Shown one piece after another: positions 35,402 through 43,513 of a stretch of 64,000 nucleotides of DNA. Source of the stretch: Novosphingobium olei (lineage in GTDB: Bacteria > Pseudomonadota > Alphaproteobacteria > Sphingomonadales > Sphingomonadaceae); assembly GCF_012927405.1 (NCBI RefSeq), contig NZ_JABBGM010000008.1, positions 62,001 through 126,000 of the forward strand. Direction: 5' to 3'. A model generated the notes under the pieces. The model made no database searches, was not told where the DNA came from, and was given only the letters and a program-made list of their open reading frames with translations. How positions within the stretch are numbered: position 1 is the first letter of the stretch; the number at the start of each line of letters is the position of its first letter. Made by a program: the position numbers and the translations under genes.

Positions 35402-36697
35402 TCAGCGGATGCCCGGAACGTGAAGCCTGGCGGCTTCGGCGTTCTTGGCGCGCGTCAGGTCGTCGGCGTACTTGCCGAACTCCATGCGCGCGATCGTGCG
35501 GGCGTGGACTTCGTCCGGACCGTCGGCGATGCGCAAGCTACGCTGGCCCGCCCACATGCGGGCGAGGCCCGGATCGCTGGTGACGCCGGCGCCGCCGAAG
35601 GCCTGGATCGCATCGTCGATGATCTGCAGCGCCATGTTCGGGGCCTGGACCTTGATCATGGCGATCTCGAGCCGCGCCGACTTGTTGCCGGCGCGGTCCA
35701 TCATGTCCGCCGCCTTGAGGCAGAGCAGGCGGGTCATCTCGATGTCGATGCGCGCGCGCGCGATGCGCTGTTCCCAGATCGAGTGGGTCGAGATGGTCTT
35801 GCCGAAGGCGACGCGGGACTGCAGGCGGCGCGCCATCTTTTCCAGCGCGACTTCAGCCGTGCCGATGGTGCGCATGCAGTGGTGGATGCGGCCAGGCCCG
35901 AGGCGCCCTTGCGCGATCTCGAAGCCGCGGCCTTCGCCCCAGATCACGTTCTCGACGGGCACGCGGACGTTCTCGAGCAGCACTTCGGCATGGCCGTGCG
36001 GCGCATCGTCCCAGCCGAACACCGGCAGCATGCGCAGGATCTTGATGCCCGGCGTGTCCATTGGCACGAGCACCTGGCTCTGCTGGGTGTAGGAGCCTGC
36101 CGAAGGATCGGTCTTGCCCATCAGGATCGCGACCTTGCAGCGCGGATCGCCGACCCCCGAGGACCACCACTTGCGGCCGTTGATGACGTAATGGTCGCCA
36201 TCGCGCTCGATGCGGGTCTCGATGTTGGTCGCGTCCGACGAAGCGACGGCGGGCTCGGTCATCAGGAAGGCCGAACGGATGTCGCCGTTCATCAGCGGAC
36301 GCAGCCACTGTTCCTTCTGCTCGCGGGTGCCGTAGCGATAGAGCACTTCCATGTTGCCGGTATCGGGCGCCGAGCAGTTGAACACTTCCGAGGCGAAGCC
36401 GACGCGGCCGAACAGTTCGCAGACCGGCGCGTATTCAAGGTTGGTGAGCTGTTCGCCTTCGAACTGGAAGGTTTCGTCAAGCTGCGGCTGGCCCGAATGC
36501 GGCGGCATGAACAGGTTCCACAGGCCGGCAGCCTTGGCCTTGGCCTTCAGCTCCTCGACGATCGGGATGACCTTCCAGCGCTCGCCTTCCTCGTGCTGCT
36601 GCTCGTAGATCGGAACAGCAGGATAGATATGCTCTTCCATGAAGCGCGAGACACGATCGACCCAGTATTGCTGTCGATCAGTATAAGTAAAATCCAT
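35402..36697 (-). CDS. ACAD11-like acyl-CoA dehydrogenase
   Basis: The 431-residue flavoprotein dehydrogenase resembles the C-terminal domain of ACAD10/11: [20 protein letters not shown] is the FAD/substrate region, [20 protein letters not shown] is diagnostic, and [20 protein letters not shown] follows. Near the C-terminus, [18 protein letters not shown] places Asp where most acyl-CoA dehydrogenases have the catalytic Glu, as in the ACAD10/11 branch. The start at 36697 has a strong AAAGGA site 7 nt upstream. Electrons would pass to ETF. It is the first gene of the run with the lactonase and crotonase, divergent from a TetR gene. Confidence 0.9.
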   Translation of the reverse strand: MDFTYTDRQQYWVDRVSRFMEEHIYPAVPIYEQQHEEGERWKVIPIVEELKAKAKAAGLWNLFMPPHSGQPQLDETFQFEGEQLTNLEYAPVCELFGRVGFASEVFNCSAPDTGNMEVLYRYGTREQKEQWLRPLMNGDIRSAFLMTEPAVASSDATNIETRIERDGDHYVINGRKWWSSGVGDPRCKVAILMGKTDPSAGSYTQQSQVLVPMDTPGIKILRMLPVFGWDDAPHGHAEVLLENVRVPVENVIWGEGRGFEIAQGRLGPGRIHHCMRTIGTAEVALEKMARRLQSRVAFGKTISTHSIWEQRIARARIDIEMTRLLCLKAADMMDRAGNKSARLEIAMIKVQAPNMALQIIDDAIQAFGGAGVTSDPGLARMWAGQRSLRIADGPDEVHARTIARMEFGKYADDLTRAKNAEAARLHVPGIR

Positions 36698-36810
36698 CAG
36701 GTCATCCTTTCTTGGAGGTATCGGCCGCATTGCCCGGCCGGTTGCGGGGTTTCAGCAAACCTTTTTCGCGCTATGCGGGGTTGGCCGCAGCGATCGGTGG
36801 AGTGGTGCGA

Positions 36811-37521
36811 ATGAGCGAACAGACCTTGCGCAAGACCGCGGCGGAATTGCCGAAGAGCCGGCGCGAGGCGGGCAAGGAGGAGCGGCGTCGCCGCATCATC
36901 CATGCCGCGAAGGAAATGATCCGCGAGACCGGCAGCACCGGCCTGTCGATGCGCGCGCTGGCCGAGCGCGCCGGGGTGAGCCTTGCCACGCCCTACAATC
37001 TCTTCGGCTCGCGCGGGGCGGTGGTGCTCGCGGTGCTCGACGACGTGCGCGATTTCCGGGCCCGCTTCGCCGAAGCGCGCACCGGCGACCCGGTCGACCA
37101 CATCCTTGCGGTGGTCGATCTCGGCGTCGACTACTATCTCGCCGACCCGGCTTTCTACACCACCTTGTGGCGCGAGGTATTCGCCATCTCGGGCGAAGTG
37201 CGCAGCGCGATCTACAACCCGCGGCGCGACGAATTTTGGTTGGGGCTGGTGCGCGACATCGCTGATGCCGGCCTGCTGCGCGAGGGCATCGAGCCCCTTC
37301 GCTTGCTCAAACAACTCGACCACCAGTTCCGCTCGGTCATGCTCGACTGGGTGGCGGGTGACCTGTGCGCGATCTCGCTGGGGCCGACCATCAAGCTTGG
37401 CTACGCGCTGATCCTGTGCGGCGCAGCGAGCGAGGCGGCGCGAGCCAGCTTCGAGCGGCGCGTAACGCAGTGCCACAGCATGTTGGAAGAGGCCGAAGAA
37501 CGGAAGGCGCGCGCGGACTAG
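36811..37521 (+). CDS. TetR-family regulator, copy 1
   Basis: This 236-residue regulator has an N-terminal DNA-binding domain of about 50 residues. The helix-turn-helix is SMRALAERAGVSLATPYNLF, the usual TetR form, after a basic leader (KEERRRRIIHAAKEM). The C-terminal ligand domain is all-helical and not assignable. The start at 36811 has a GGAG site; a longer frame reaching the divergent gene is rejected. It is divergent from the ACAD11-like gene, the natural target. I found no island-type 16-mer in that 113-bp gap, so it may use a different operator. Confidence 0.87.
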   Translation: MSEQTLRKTAAELPKSRREAGKEERRRRIIHAAKEMIRETGSTGLSMRALAERAGVSLATPYNLFGSRGAVVLAVLDDVRDFRARFAEARTGDPVDHILAVVDLGVDYYLADPAFYTTLWREVFAISGEVRSAIYNPRRDEFWLGLVRDIADAGLLREGIEPLRLLKQLDHQFRSVMLDWVAGDLCAISLGPTIKLGYALILCGAASEAARASFERRVTQCHSMLEEAEERKARAD

Positions 37522-37530
37522 ACCGACGCA

Positions 37531-37554
37531 GCCTCCCGTCCTTCGGACGGAGGC
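37531..37554 (+). terminator. Hairpin terminator after the TetR gene
   Basis: GCCTC-C-CGTC-CTTCG-GACG-GAGGC forms a stem of nine base pairs with one bulge and a UUCG-type loop, 9 nt after the TetR stop. Two further hairpins follow before the convergent gene: one at about 37577-37607 (GGGCGCC against GGCGCCC) and one at 37620-37640 (GAATGCC against GGCATTC). Confidence 0.6.
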
Positions 37555-37638
37555 ATCACCGCCCTCGAGGGAGCAGGGGGCGCCGGCCGGCAAGAGCCGG
37601 GCGCCCGCGCTGCAAGAGGGAATGCCTCCGATGGGCAT

Positions 37639-39021
37639 TCAGACAACTTCCGGACGCGTCGTGTCGATCGCCTGCCAGCCGCTGCGCGGACGGATCTGCG
37701 ACTGCTTGCGGTAGTCGACGTCGTCGTAGGTGAGTTCGGAGAACTCCTTCCGCTTCGGGCCGAGATAGCCGAACAGGAAGGCCGCGACCTTGCGCATCTG
37801 GATTTCTTCGGTGCCCTCGGTGATGCGATAGCGGCGGTGGTGGCGATATATGTGCTCGAACGGCTTGTGCCGCGAATAGCCGATGCCGCCGTGCACCTGG
37901 ATCGCGCGGTCAGCCGCTTCGCAGCACAGCCGGTTCGCCCAGTAGTTGCACATCGAGACCTTGTCCGAAATCCGCTTCTCCACTTCGGGATGGGTCATCT
38001 GGTCCATTTCCCAAGCGGTCTTGCGGATCAGCAGGCGCAGCATCTCGCACTGGGTGGCGAGCTCCACGAGCGGGAACTGGATCGCCTGGTTGCGCGCGAG
38101 ATCCTCGCCGAACGGCTGGCGCATCCGGGCATAGCGCACCGATTCCTCGATGCAGTAGACGGCTGAACCCAGCGAGCCCGCGGCCTGGCGGATGCGGTTC
38201 TCGTGCACGAACGACTGCGCAAGCGGGAGGCCGTTGTCGATGGGGCCGAAGATCGTGCTATCGGGCACCCAGACATTGGTGAACGACACGCGCGGGTGAT
38301 CGGTCGGCATGTTGAAGGTCCACAGGTACTGCTCGACTTTCACGCCCGGATCGTCGGCGGGGACGAGAAAGCAGGTGATGCCGCGCGCCGCGCCATCTTC
38401 GCCCGAAGTGCGGGCGAACAGCGCACAGTGGGTCGCCACATGCATGCCGGTGGTCCACATCTTCTCGCCGTTGATCAGCCAGCCCTCGACGCCGTCGCGG
38501 GTCTCGCGCAGGGCGCGTGTTTCCATGTGGGTGGCGTCGGAGCCGTGATAGGGCTCGGTCAGGCCGAAGGTGACGCGGCGGGTCCCGTCGAACATGCCCT
38601 GAATAAATTCGGCGCGCTGTTCGGGCGTGCCGAAATCGTCGAACATCTTGGCGAAGGGATTGTTGGCGACGATCGAATGCTCTGTCTGCTGGTCGTAATG
38701 CAGCCCGAGGCCCTTTGCCGCGAGGTATTCGCGGATGACGGTCATCCACAGGTTGTTGCCGCCCTTGCCGCCGAACTTGGGGTCCATGGCGAAGCGCAGA
38801 TGCCCCGCCTTGTCAGCGCGGCGCTTGGCCTCGCGCATCAGCTCTTCCCACTCTTCGCGGGGTAGGCCGTCGTTCTCGAAATCGGTGCGCGCCCATTCGC
38901 GGCGGTGGTCGAAGAAGCGGACGTTGTCGTCCTGCTCCTCGAGCGGCCTGATCTCCTTCTCGATGAAGGCGTCGAGCTCCTTCAGGTAATCGAGCAGATC
39001 CTGGGGCAGGCTGAAATCCAT
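37639..39021 (-). CDS. Acyl-CoA dehydrogenase, long form
   Basis: This 460-residue acyl-CoA dehydrogenase has TFGLTEPYHGSDATHMETRA and INGEKMWTTGMHVATHC in the FAD/substrate region, a C-terminal QVHGGIGYSRHKPFEHIYRH and ITEGTEEIQMRKVAAFLFG. The last carries the canonical catalytic Glu, unlike the ACAD11-like gene nearby. It is about 60 residues longer than typical short-chain enzymes, mostly in an N-terminal helical region. The ATG at 39021 has GGAGAGACGTG before it; a GTG one codon earlier is possible. It follows the TonB receptor gene after a strong hairpin and is probably co-transcribed with it. Confidence 0.88.
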   Translation of the reverse strand: MDFSLPQDLLDYLKELDAFIEKEIRPLEEQDDNVRFFDHRREWARTDFENDGLPREEWEELMREAKRRADKAGHLRFAMDPKFGGKGGNNLWMTVIREYLAAKGLGLHYDQQTEHSIVANNPFAKMFDDFGTPEQRAEFIQGMFDGTRRVTFGLTEPYHGSDATHMETRALRETRDGVEGWLINGEKMWTTGMHVATHCALFARTSGEDGAARGITCFLVPADDPGVKVEQYLWTFNMPTDHPRVSFTNVWVPDSTIFGPIDNGLPLAQSFVHENRIRQAAGSLGSAVYCIEESVRYARMRQPFGEDLARNQAIQFPLVELATQCEMLRLLIRKTAWEMDQMTHPEVEKRISDKVSMCNYWANRLCCEAADRAIQVHGGIGYSRHKPFEHIYRHHRRYRITEGTEEIQMRKVAAFLFGYLGPKRKEFSELTYDDVDYRKQSQIRPRSGWQAIDTTRPEVV

Positions 39022-39060
39022 CACGTCTCTCCGTCGTTACAGGTCATTGTCGCGGCAGCG

Positions 39061-39086
39061 CCGGCCGGGCGCGAAGGCCCGGCCGG
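39061..39086 (-). promoter_or_regulatory. Intercistronic GC hairpin, TonB receptor-dehydrogenase junction
   Basis: CCGGCCGGGC-GCGAAG-GCCCGGCCGG is a perfect 10-bp stem with a 6-nt loop. It lies in the 111-bp gap after the receptor stop and has no T-run. Its size and place match the hairpin at 35359-35384. Confidence 0.55.
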
Positions 39087-39132
39087 TTGCCTCGGGGTGG
39101 CGAAGGGCGTGGTCGTTCGCCATCCGCGGGGA

Positions 39133-41475
39133 TCAGTACCGGAAGCTCAGTGTCGCCCCGAAGGTGCGGGGGTTGCCGGGGTAGCGGTTGATCGAGTCGT
39201 TCACCCGGAACGCCGAGGTCCAGTAATACTTGTCGGTCAGGTTGCGGGCCCAGACCTGGAACCGCCACTTGTCGTCGTGCGCATTGACCCCGACGCGCGC
39301 ATCGAACGTGGTATAGGCATCGATATCGAGGCTGGGGAACTGGCCGAACGCGCCATTGGTCTTGCCGTAGTAGAGCATGTTGCCGCCGATGAAGGCGTCC
39401 AAGCCTTCATTCACCGGGAAGCTGTATTCGGCATCGACGTTAGCCTGCCACTTCGGCGTATAGGCGAAGGGCTCGCCGCCGAAGTCGCCCTGCACACCGA
39501 ACGAATCGAAGTTGACGAAGCCGTCGCCGATCCGCGAGTTGATGTAGGTGACCGCAGGGCGCAGGCGTAGGCCGTCGACGGGGTTGAGCGTCAGGTCGAG
39601 CTCGGCGCCCCAGATGCGCGACTTGGGCACGTTGACGAGCGCCGGCAGCGGACCGAAGGCGATGTCGGGAATGCGGCCCAGCACCTGCTTGTTGGTGTAG
39701 TCGTAGTAGAACACCGCGCCGTTGGCCTGGACGCGGCCGCCCGCCGCGGTGATCTTGGCGCCGGCCTCGAAGGCGAGCACCGATTCCTGCACCACCGGCT
39801 CGAACTGGCGGGTGGTCGCGGCGGCGAGTGTCGGGAAACTGCCCGCCTTGTAGCCGCGCGAGGCGTTGAGATAGAGCAGCACGTCGCGGCTGGGCTTATA
39901 GTCGAGGCCAGCGCGCCACGAGATGTTGTTCTCGTTGAGCTTGTCGCGCGCACCTTCGGGCTGGACGTTGGCGAGGTTGATCGTGCCGCAGCCGCCGACC
40001 GGAACCGGGGTCGAGGTGGCAGGTTCGCCGCGCAGGGTGTGTATGTAGGCTTGGATCGCCTGTGACACGAGCCCCCAGCTGCCGTCGATGTCCTGGCCGC
40101 AGCCGTAGAGCAGCTGGCGGTTCGCCTGAGTGAACCGCACGGCGCCGTGCGCGGTGAACTGGTCGTTGATCTCGTAGTCGACGTTGGCGAAGACGCCGTA
40201 GGTGCGCAGGCGCTGCTGGGTGTTGGGGCGCGTGGGGCCCAAGGGAATGCCGAAGACGCTCGCGCTCGACGATTGGGTGTAATACTGAACCGTGTTGTCA
40301 TCGACGTAATCGTATTCGTAGTTGCCGCCGACGATGTAGCTTAGTGCGCCGATCTTCCCGTCGAGCCGCAGCTCCTGATAAAAGGTGTTGATCTTACCGA
40401 AGCTTTCGGCGCGGTAGTCGTTGAACGGGGTTCCGTCACCTTCGACCGGCTGAAAGCGACGGAAGCGTTCGAAGGCGGTGATCGAAGTGATGTGCGCTGC
40501 CTCGCCGAGGTCGATCTCGTTGCGGAGCGAACCGAGGTAGAAGCGGTTGTTGCGCCTGAAGCTGACGCCCGGATCCCAGTCGGAGACGCGATTGTCCTGT
40601 GGCGCGCGAGGGAAATTGCGGAAACCGTCGGGGATCAGCGGACCGTCGTTGAGTGCGACGAACTGGTAGTACTGCGGCGCGACTGATTCCGAATGGTCGC
40701 GCTGCGCGGTGAGGTTGAGCGTTGTGCGCCAGTTGGACGTCGGCTCCCACACCAGCAGGAAGCGGCCCTGGAGGAAGTCCTTCGAGCCGAGCCGGTCGCC
40801 GGGGCGGGTCTGGCTCTTCTGCCAGCCGTCGCCACGGGTGTAGCGGCCGGCGATGCGGATGCCGAGCGTCTCGCCGAGCGGCGCGGCGACATGGCCCTGT
40901 AGGTCAAGCGTGTTGAAGCTGCCGAAGCTGCCGTCGAAGCCGGCCGAAAGCTTCGACGTGGGCTTGCCGGCGATATAGTTGAGCGCGCCGCCGGTCGAGT
41001 TGGAGCCGAACAGCGTGCCCTGCGGCCCCTTGAGCACTTCGAGCCGCTCAAGATCGAGCGCGAGGCCGAGCGTCTCGGCGGGGAAAGGCACCGGCACTTC
41101 GTCGATGTAGGAGCTGACCGTCGGGCTCGCGCCGAGGCTGGTTTCCTGGAAGCCGACACCGCGGATGGTGAAGACAGGCGTGCCATAGGCGGATTCGTTG
41201 TAGGTGAAGCCGGGCACGACCTTGGTCAGCTGCGTCGCATCGGTGACGCCGAGCTTGGTCAGTTGGTCGCCGCTGGCAGCCGTGATCGACATCGGCACGT
41301 CGTTGATCTTGGCCGCGCGCTTCTGCGCCGTGACGATAATCGCGCCGTACATGTTGTCGTCGTCGGCCTGGGCGGCCTGGGGCGCTTCCTGCGCGTAAAC
41401 GATGGAGGGGGCGGCGAGCAGGGCAATGACGGCTGTGCCGAGGGACAAGCCGCGGGCGGTCGCTGTTCTGGACAT
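39133..41475 (-). CDS. TonB-dependent outer-membrane receptor
   Basis: This 780-residue receptor has a signal peptide ending near residue 28 (IVYAQ). The TonB-box-like segment AIIVTAQKRAAK and a plug domain follow (GVTDATQLTKVVPGF, IRGVGFQETSLG, LEVLKGPQGTLFGSNSTGG). A 22-strand barrel follows and ends in TFGATLSFRY with the C-terminal aromatic residue. Such receptors import large or scarce substrates across the outer membrane with TonB energy. Here the ligand is likely the island's growth substrate rather than iron, because no siderophore genes are nearby and acyl-CoA genes flank it. A promoter-like element lies about 118 bp upstream. Confidence 0.92.
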   Translation of the reverse strand: MSRTATARGLSLGTAVIALLAAPSIVYAQEAPQAAQADDDNMYGAIIVTAQKRAAKINDVPMSITAASGDQLTKLGVTDATQLTKVVPGFTYNESAYGTPVFTIRGVGFQETSLGASPTVSSYIDEVPVPFPAETLGLALDLERLEVLKGPQGTLFGSNSTGGALNYIAGKPTSKLSAGFDGSFGSFNTLDLQGHVAAPLGETLGIRIAGRYTRGDGWQKSQTRPGDRLGSKDFLQGRFLLVWEPTSNWRTTLNLTAQRDHSESVAPQYYQFVALNDGPLIPDGFRNFPRAPQDNRVSDWDPGVSFRRNNRFYLGSLRNEIDLGEAAHITSITAFERFRRFQPVEGDGTPFNDYRAESFGKINTFYQELRLDGKIGALSYIVGGNYEYDYVDDNTVQYYTQSSSASVFGIPLGPTRPNTQQRLRTYGVFANVDYEINDQFTAHGAVRFTQANRQLLYGCGQDIDGSWGLVSQAIQAYIHTLRGEPATSTPVPVGGCGTINLANVQPEGARDKLNENNISWRAGLDYKPSRDVLLYLNASRGYKAGSFPTLAAATTRQFEPVVQESVLAFEAGAKITAAGGRVQANGAVFYYDYTNKQVLGRIPDIAFGPLPALVNVPKSRIWGAELDLTLNPVDGLRLRPAVTYINSRIGDGFVNFDSFGVQGDFGGEPFAYTPKWQANVDAEYSFPVNEGLDAFIGGNMLYYGKTNGAFGQFPSLDIDAYTTFDARVGVNAHDDKWRFQVWARNLTDKYYWTSAFRVNDSINRYPGNPRTFGATLSFRY

Positions 41476-41592
41476 AATTCAATCCTCTCCTGTGGGATCG
41501 TTTCGCCGCCGCTTGGGCAGGGGCGATGCGTCCCTCATTGTGTCGTTTGCCGGTCGGTCGAGCGGACGCACGATGCGGCCAGCAGGGATATT

Positions 41593-41619
41593 TTTATATC
41601 ACGTTATAACTATGTCCAG
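41593..41619 (-). promoter_or_regulatory. 27-bp promoter-like element, copy 2
   Basis: On the minus strand this reads CTGGACA, 14 nt, TATAAA, matching the copy at 31837-31863 at 20 of 27 positions. It lies about 118 bp upstream of the TonB receptor start and points towards it. Confidence 0.5.
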
Positions 41620-41763
41620 TGGTCTTGCGCCCGAGTCCCGCGCCGCAGAGGGGTGGCAGCACGCGTGAAGCAGACTGCAACCTGCGCAAGCATGTAACCA
41701 AACCCTTGGATTTCCGTCGATAATTCGTCCACCTCTTCCCGCTCGGGTAGTTCGAAGTATTTT

Positions 41764-41779
41764 ACTTGAGCGATTAATT
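41764..41779. promoter_or_regulatory. Putative TetR operator, site 4 (island motif)
   Basis: ACTTGAGCGATTAATT, reverse complement AATTAATCGCTCAAGT, matches site 3 at 13 of 16 positions. It lies 89 bp upstream of the first crotonase of the tandem pair. Confidence 0.5.
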
Positions 41780-41867
41780 GAAAAGTGAGAATGCCGGATC
41801 GGACGCGAAAGGCAAGGCCCGCGCGCGTTCGATGACCTGCAGGGCCAAAGGCACAGGAACCAGCGAC

Positions 41868-42650
41868 ATGGCCGCATCCGGCAAGCTTCTGATCGAGCGC
41901 GAGGGCGACGTCTGCGTCATCCGCTTCAACGACCCGGCGACACGCAATGCACTTGCGATGGACATGGCCGCCGAACTGCGTGACGCGCTGCTCGCTGCCG
42001 AATCGGATTGCGGCGCGGTGCTGTTGGCGGGTGGCGACAAGGCGTTCTGTTCAGGCGCCAATCTTTCCGGTCCGAAGATGGGAAGCGGCGAAATCGATGC
42101 CGGTCTGGTCCTGCAGGACACGGTCAATCCGCTGATGATGACGATCCGCGATCTCTCGATCCCGTTCATCACCTCGGTGCGCGGGGCGGCGGCAGGCGTC
42201 GGTGCTTCTCTGGCGCTGGTCGGCGACCTGATCGTCGCTGGCGACGATGCCTATTTCCTCCAGGCGTTCTGCCGCATCGGTCTCGTCCCTGACGGTGGCT
42301 CGCCGTGGCTCCTGACCCGCACCGCGGGGCGCGCGCGCGCGATGGAGATGATGTTGCTGGGCGAGCGCCTGCCCGCGGCCAAGGCGCTGGAATGGGGAAT
42401 GATCAACCGCGTTGTTCCTACCGAGGAAGCTGATGCCACTGCTCTCGCCATCGCACAGCAGTTGGCTAACGGCCCGCGCCTCGCGCTCGGCCTGATCCGC
42501 AAGGCTGGCTGGTATGCTGCCGACAACGGCTTCGGCGACGAACTTGCACTCGAACGCAATCTGCAGCGCCAGGTCGGCAAGAGCGCTGACTTTGCCGAGG
42601 GCGTTACCGCCTTCCTGCAGAAGCGACCGGCGCGCTTCAACCAGCGCTGA
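41868..42650 (+). CDS. Enoyl-CoA hydratase/isomerase (crotonase) family protein, island copy C
   Basis: This 260-residue crotonase has DVCVIRFNDPATRNALAMDM, the oxyanion loop KAFCSGANLSG and GLVPDGGSPWLLTR, where Asp takes the usual Glu position. The C-terminus is SADFAEGVTAFLQKR. It resembles 2-(1,2-epoxy-1,2-dihydrophenyl)acetyl-CoA isomerase/PaaG-like or isomerase-type crotonases; this is a weak assignment. The start at 41868 with AGGA upstream was preferred over an upstream in-frame ATG. Followed after 25 nt by a second crotonase, so the two form an operon. Confidence 0.85.
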   Translation: MAASGKLLIEREGDVCVIRFNDPATRNALAMDMAAELRDALLAAESDCGAVLLAGGDKAFCSGANLSGPKMGSGEIDAGLVLQDTVNPLMMTIRDLSIPFITSVRGAAAGVGASLALVGDLIVAGDDAYFLQAFCRIGLVPDGGSPWLLTRTAGRARAMEMMLLGERLPAAKALEWGMINRVVPTEEADATALAIAQQLANGPRLALGLIRKAGWYAADNGFGDELALERNLQRQVGKSADFAEGVTAFLQKRPARFNQR

Positions 42651-42675
42651 ACCAGGGATTGAGGGAGACAACACC

Positions 42676-43491
42676 ATGAATGCCATCACCACGAACGAGC
42701 GTGTCAGCATTACCGTCGAGGGCGGCGTTGCCGACGTCCGCCTGACCCGCGCCGAAAAGCGCAACGCCTTTGATGATGCGATGTTCGAAGGGGTCAACGC
42801 TGCCATCGCCGAACTCGCCGCCAACCCTGCTGTCCGCGTGGTGGTGGTATCTGGCGAAGGGCCGTGCTTTTCCGCCGGGCTCGATCTGTCGAACTTCGGC
42901 AAGATGGCGTCTGGCGACTTCAAGAGCGGCGAATCCATCGTCGCCCTGCCGCGCACGCCGACCGGGGCCAATCGGGGCCAGCAGGTCAGCTTTGGCTGGC
43001 GCGACTTGCCGGTGCCGGTGATCATGGCGGTCCATGGCGTTGCGCTGGGTGCCGGCTTCCAGCTCGCGCTCGGCGGCGATTTCCGCTTCGTAACGCCCGA
43101 TGTGAAGATGAGCGCTTTCGAGATGAACTGGGGCCTTACTCCCGACATGGGAGCTTTCCCCATCCTGCGCGAGCTGGTGCGAGCCGACGTCGCGCGCGAC
43201 CTCGTCTATTCGGCCCGCGTGGTCGAGGGGGAAGAGGCTCTCGCAATCGGACTTGCAACTCGCGTCTGCGCCGATCCGCGCGCCGAGGCTTTGGCCTACG
43301 CACGCGAGATCGCGGGCAAGAATCCCGACGCAATCAAGGCTGCCAAGCGCATCTTCAACATGGGCACCGATGCGACCGTGGCCGAAATTCTCGAGGCTGA
43401 AAGCCGCGAAATTGGCGCGCTGATCGGCTCGCCCAACCAGAAGGAGGCGGTCAACGCCCGCCTCGAAAAGCGCGAAGCGCAGTACGCTTGA
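42676..43491 (+). CDS. Enoyl-CoA hydratase/isomerase (crotonase) family protein, island copy D
   Basis: This 271-residue crotonase has ADVRLTRAEKRNAFDDAMF, GPCFSAGLDLSNFG (oxyanion loop with an Asp as in dienoyl-CoA isomerases) and NWGLTPDMGAFPIL. It looks closer to the ECH1/dienoyl-CoA isomerase side, where acidic residues replace Glu, but only structure or assay could tell. A GAGGGAGACA ribosome site precedes the ATG. Co-transcribed with copy C. It ends 22 nt from the convergent SDR stop. Confidence 0.85.
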   Translation: MNAITTNERVSITVEGGVADVRLTRAEKRNAFDDAMFEGVNAAIAELAANPAVRVVVVSGEGPCFSAGLDLSNFGKMASGDFKSGESIVALPRTPTGANRGQQVSFGWRDLPVPVIMAVHGVALGAGFQLALGGDFRFVTPDVKMSAFEMNWGLTPDMGAFPILRELVRADVARDLVYSARVVEGEEALAIGLATRVCADPRAEALAYAREIAGKNPDAIKAAKRIFNMGTDATVAEILEAESREIGALIGSPNQKEAVNARLEKREAQYA

Positions 43492-43513
43492 GCCATCGAG
43501 CGGCGGTCAGGCG

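Larger units (their letters stand above)
41476..41867. other. Divergent control region, TonB receptor and crotonase pair
   Basis: These 392 bp separate two divergent transcripts. They contain the second copy of the 27-bp promoter-like element, operator-like site 4, and a comparatively AT-rich stretch (about 41585-41615 and 41690-41785). I saw no credible small ORF. An in-frame ATG at 41778 for the crotonase overlaps site 4 and is not the likely start. Confidence 0.5.

Noticed and set aside
34568..36814. Long plus-strand open frame opposite the lactonase and dehydrogenase genes
   Set aside because: It spans two confidently assigned minus-strand genes and has no family signature.
39133..41475. 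TonB receptor as a siderophore receptor
   Set aside because: No Fur box or iron genes nearby, while acyl-CoA genes and a shared island promoter element flank it.
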